The notes under the pieces were generated by a model, which saw only the letters and a program-made list of their open reading frames with translations, was not told the origin of the DNA and made no database searches. From assembly GCA_902826505.1 (NCBI GenBank), contig CADEFG010000026.1, positions 7,604 to 16,942 of the forward strand: a stretch of DNA of 9,339 nt, given 5' to 3'. This stretch comes from an uncultured Acidobacteriota bacterium. Lineage in GTDB: Bacteria > Acidobacteriota > Blastocatellia > Pyrinomonadales > Pyrinomonadaceae. Of this stretch, positions 6,979-9,339 are shown piece after piece. Numbering within the stretch: the first letter of the stretch is position 1; each line of letters starts with the position of its first letter. The position numbers and the translations under genes were made by a program.

Positions 6979-7007
6979 TTGTAACTATCGGAATCTTTAA
7001 CTATCAT
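6979..7007 (+). promoter_or_regulatory. Candidate polA promoter
   Basis: TTGTAA (6979-6984) and TATCAT (7002-7007) are separated by exactly 17 bases, four and five matches to the sigma70 consensus. Transcription would begin near 7014, about 11 bases before the polA ATG, giving a very short leader with no Shine-Dalgarno sequence. The second CATTCAAATTGA copy overlaps the -10 and predicted start site. Confidence 0.4.
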
Positions 7008-7016
7008 TCAAATTGA
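7005..7016. repeat. CATTCAAATTGA, copy 2 of a near-palindromic repeat
   Basis: This is the partner of the copy at 6867-6878. It contains a perfect TTCAA-A-TTGAA inverted repeat at 7007-7017. It covers the expected polA transcription start, where a bound protein would block initiation. The two copies are 138 bases apart, close to a whole number of helical turns. Confidence 0.3.
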
Positions 7017-7024
7017 ACAAAACA

Positions 7025-9339
7025 ATGAGCAACCCAGAAACCAAACGAGTATTTTTGATTGATACGATGTCGCATATCTTCCGCGCTTTTTTCGCACCGA
7101 TGGGCGCCCGGCAAGAACCTCTGCGAAACTCGAAAGGACAAGTCACGCAAGCGGTTTTTGTCTTTACGAATATGCTTCGCAAACTTTTAACGGACGAAAA
7201 TCCCGATTATATCGCCGCCGTTTTCGATTCGCCCGAAAAAACCTTTCGGCACGATTCGTTTGCCGATTATAAGGCGAACCGCGCCCAGATGCCCGACGAT
7301 CTCGCGGCGCAGCTGCCCTTTATTGTCAGGGTTTGCGAAGTCTTTAATATTCCGATCCTGCGCCATCCGGGTTTTGAAGCCGACGATATAATCGGCACGC
7401 TGGCGCAAAAGGTCGCCGAACAAAAAATGCAAGCCGTGATCGTTTCCAACGACAAGGATCTGTGCCAGTTGGTGCGCGACCCGCTGATCGTTTGCATGCG
7501 CCAGAATTCGCAGAATCTCAAACGCAAAACGCCCGTTCCGCCGATCGAATATTGCGACGAGGCGTGGGTCGAAGCGAAATTCGGTCTGCCGCCGACCAAG
7601 ATCATCGACCTTTTAGGCTTGATGGGCGATGCGATCGACAATATTCCCGGCGCGCCCGGCATCGGCGAAAAAGGCGCGCTCAAATTGGTTTTGGAATACG
7701 GTTCGGCGGAAGGCGCGATGGCGAATGCCGACAAGGTGACGCATAAAACCTATCGCGAATCGCTGCAAAACAATCAGGACATTATTCGCCAATCGCTGGA
7801 GCTCGCGACGATCCACACGACGATGCCGATCGAGCTCGATCTCGACGCGCTCAAACATCGCGAGCCGAATCGCGCACTTGCTTACGCGCTGTTTCGCGAG
7901 CTTGAATTTTCGTCCCTGACGCGCGAGTTTGCCGATACGATGCCGCTTTTTGCGGGTTTGGACGCGGCAGCGAATGTCGTCACCGAACGACGTTACGAAA
8001 TCATCAAAACGCGCGAAGAACTGGATAAATTAATCCGCCGGCTCTGGGAAACCGAACATTGGAGTTTCGAGGTTGACGCTTCGAATTCGCCGCCGAAAGC
8101 GAGCAGTTTCGATAAACTGCCGCCGCTCGGCGTCGCGATCGCGACCGGCGCGGGCGCCTCGTATTATATCGATCTCGAAAATTTCGAAGCCGGACAAGAC
8201 GCCGCCGTCGCGCCGCTGCGCGATATTCTCTCGAACGGTTTTCTGGAAAAATGCACGCACGATTACAAAAACATTCTCGCCGTGCTGCACAAACTCGACA
8301 TTATGCCCGAAGCCGTCACGGACGATACCTGTATCGCGGCTTATTTGCTCGATTCGACGCGGGCGCGCTACGAGCTCGAGTTTTTGGCGCAGATGCATCT
8401 CGGTTTGGAAATGGCGTTCGAGATTCCCGAAGGCTGGACGGAAAATCAATACCGCGCGACGGAACGCGCCGATTTTGCCGCCCAGCTCGCGCCGATTCTG
8501 CGCAAAAAGATTCAGGAAGACGGGCTCGAAGAGCTTTACACAAAAGTCGAAATTCCGATGATTTCCCTGCTCTATAAAATCGAGATGGCGGGCATGAAGG
8601 TCGATGTCGAAGCGCTGAACGGCTTTTCGGACTTTGTTTCGACCGAGCTCGAAGGTTTGCGCGAAAAGATCTTTGCGATCTCGGGCAAGGAATTCAACAT
8701 CAATTCGCCCAAACAGGTCGGCGAGATCCTGCAGGAACTGAACATCGACACGGGACGCAAAACCGCGACCGGACAAATCTCGACGAGCAAGGACATTCTG
8801 CAGGAACTCGCCTTAACTTATGAGATCGCGCAGTTTATCATCGATTACCGCGAGCTCGACAAACTCAAGGCGACCTATTCGGACGTTTTGCCGACGCAGA
8901 TCGCGTCCGACGGGCGAATTCACGGAAAACTCAACCAAACCGTCGCCGCGACCGGAAGATTATCTTCAACCGACCCGAATCTGCAAAACATTCCGATCCG
9001 CACCGAGCTCGGTCAGCATATCCGCCGCGCCTTTATTCCCGAAAAAGGTCACAAACTGATTTCCGCCGATTATTCGCAATTAGAACTGCGGCTCCTCGCG
9101 CACGTCACGCGCGACGAACGGATGCTCGACGCGTTTCAGAAAGGCGAAGACATTCACGCGCAAACCGCCAAACTCGTGTTCGGCGCGAAAACCGACGCGG
9201 AACTAAAAGTCGCCCGCCGCGCCGCCAAGATCGTCAATTTCGCGATCGCCTACGCGGTCGAAGCGTTCGGGCTTTCGCAGCGCGTCGGCTTAACGCGCGC
9301 CGAGGCGAAAAAGGTCATCGAAGATTATTACGAAACCTA
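7025..9339 (+). CDS. polA: DNA polymerase I, 3'-truncated by window edge
   Basis: The frame is open from ATG 7025 to the right edge (771 complete codons of an expected 900-950). PolA fills gaps and removes RNA primers in replication and repair. Residues 1-300 are the 5' nuclease: D13, FDSPEKTFRHD around D68, YKANR (82-86), EADD (118-121), SNDKD (141-145), GDAIDN (201-206) and the helix-hairpin-helix PGAPGIGEKGA. Residues 320-500 are the 3'-5' exonuclease fold, but the metal ligands are changed: FEVD at 348-351 for FDTE, Ile417 where motif II has Asp, and YRATERAD at 476-483 lacking the motif III Asp. The polymerase domain has ATGRLSSTDPNLQNIP, motif A DYSQLELR (D682) and the O-helix with R731, K735, F739 and Y743. 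These are offset by a constant 23 from E. coli R754, K758, F762 and Y766. Motif C lies beyond the window. It is divergent from vgrG and probably has its own promoter. Confidence 0.97.
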   Translation, partial: MSNPETKRVFLIDTMSHIFRAFFAPMGARQEPLRNSKGQVTQAVFVFTNMLRKLLTDENPDYIAAVFDSPEKTFRHDSFADYKANRAQMPDDLAAQLPFIVRVCEVFNIPILRHPGFEADDIIGTLAQKVAEQKMQAVIVSNDKDLCQLVRDPLIVCMRQNSQNLKRKTPVPPIEYCDEAWVEAKFGLPPTKIIDLLGLMGDAIDNIPGAPGIGEKGALKLVLEYGSAEGAMANADKVTHKTYRESLQNNQDIIRQSLELATIHTTMPIELDLDALKHREPNRALAYALFRELEFSSLTREFADTMPLFAGLDAAANVVTERRYEIIKTREELDKLIRRLWETEHWSFEVDASNSPPKASSFDKLPPLGVAIATGAGASYYIDLENFEAGQDAAVAPLRDILSNGFLEKCTHDYKNILAVLHKLDIMPEAVTDDTCIAAYLLDSTRARYELEFLAQMHLGLEMAFEIPEGWTENQYRATERADFAAQLAPILRKKIQEDGLEELYTKVEIPMISLLYKIEMAGMKVDVEALNGFSDFVSTELEGLREKIFAISGKEFNINSPKQVGEILQELNIDTGRKTATGQISTSKDILQELALTYEIAQFIIDYRELDKLKATYSDVLPTQIASDGRIHGKLNQTVAATGRLSSTDPNLQNIPIRTELGQHIRRAFIPEKGHKLISADYSQLELRLLAHVTRDERMLDAFQKGEDIHAQTAKLVFGAKTDAELKVARRAAKIVNFAIAYAVEAFGLSQRVGLTRAEAKKVIEDYYET

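Larger units (their letters stand above)
6704..7024. other. Divergent intergenic spacer between vgrG and polA
   Basis: This 321-base AT-rich stretch contains no credible gene. It must carry the promoters for both directions. It holds a good candidate polA promoter, weaker minus-strand promoter candidates, two overlapping inverted repeats at 6811-6850, a dyad at 6898-6915, a 10-base palindrome GAAAATTTTC at 6788-6797, and two near-identical copies of CATTCAAWTTGA (6867-6878 and 7005-7016). No tRNA or riboswitch-like fold was recognised. An isolated GGAGG at 6785-6789 has no start codon at a suitable distance. Confidence 0.7.

Noticed and set aside
8030..8776. 248-aa minus-strand frame inside polA
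   Set aside because: It lies wholly antisense to well-supported PolA coding sequence. Its Arg/Phe/Asp-rich composition is typical of a shadow frame in GC-rich DNA.

Overview
The window is bacterial and holds two divergent blocks separated by a 321-base gene-free spacer. Positions 1-6703 carry a run of at least six minus-strand genes forming a type VI secretion system (T6SS) spike-and-cargo module. Positions 7025-9339 carry the 5' part of polA (DNA polymerase I) on the plus strand. The PolA N-terminus and O-helix, and the style of the VgrG-linked accessory proteins, suggest Acidobacteriota (possibly a Blastocatellia-like member). This is an impression from the protein sequences; no marker here settles it.

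Reading the minus strand in transcription order: vgrG (6703-4550) encodes the trimeric spike tip. It is followed by a short DUF4123 chaperone/adaptor (4505-3972), a 171-aa protein of a small VgrG-associated type (3946-3431), a 132-aa protein with a transthyretin-like beta-sandwich (3408-3010), a LysM / beta-domain / peptidoglycan-binding-domain protein (3004-2378), and a long open frame of at least 765 aa that runs off the left edge (2296 to <1). The gaps are 5 to 81 bases, so a single operon is likely. No T6SS core genes (TssB/C, TssJKLM, ClpV, Hcp) and no PAAR protein are present in the window, so this looks like a vgrG cargo island depending on machinery encoded elsewhere.

How the genes may work together (inference): DUF4123 proteins load cargo onto their cognate VgrG. 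The small beta-sandwich and LysM/PGBD proteins may be spike-associated parts or cargo acting at the peptidoglycan. The long last gene is the best candidate for the effector. It has an Ig/transthyretin-like N-terminus, a large unrecognised middle, and one stretch that recalls the C-terminal core of IucA/IucC-type siderophore synthetases. It is also more AT-rich in sampled lines than polA. No immunity gene can be identified because the module continues past position 1.

PolA keeps an intact 5' nuclease domain and the polymerase motifs seen so far, but its 3'-5' exonuclease metal-binding residues are largely replaced. The O-helix has alanines where E. coli has Gly763 and Gly767. The spacer contains a plausible polA promoter, weak promoters toward vgrG, overlapping inverted repeats and a repeated 12-base near-palindrome.
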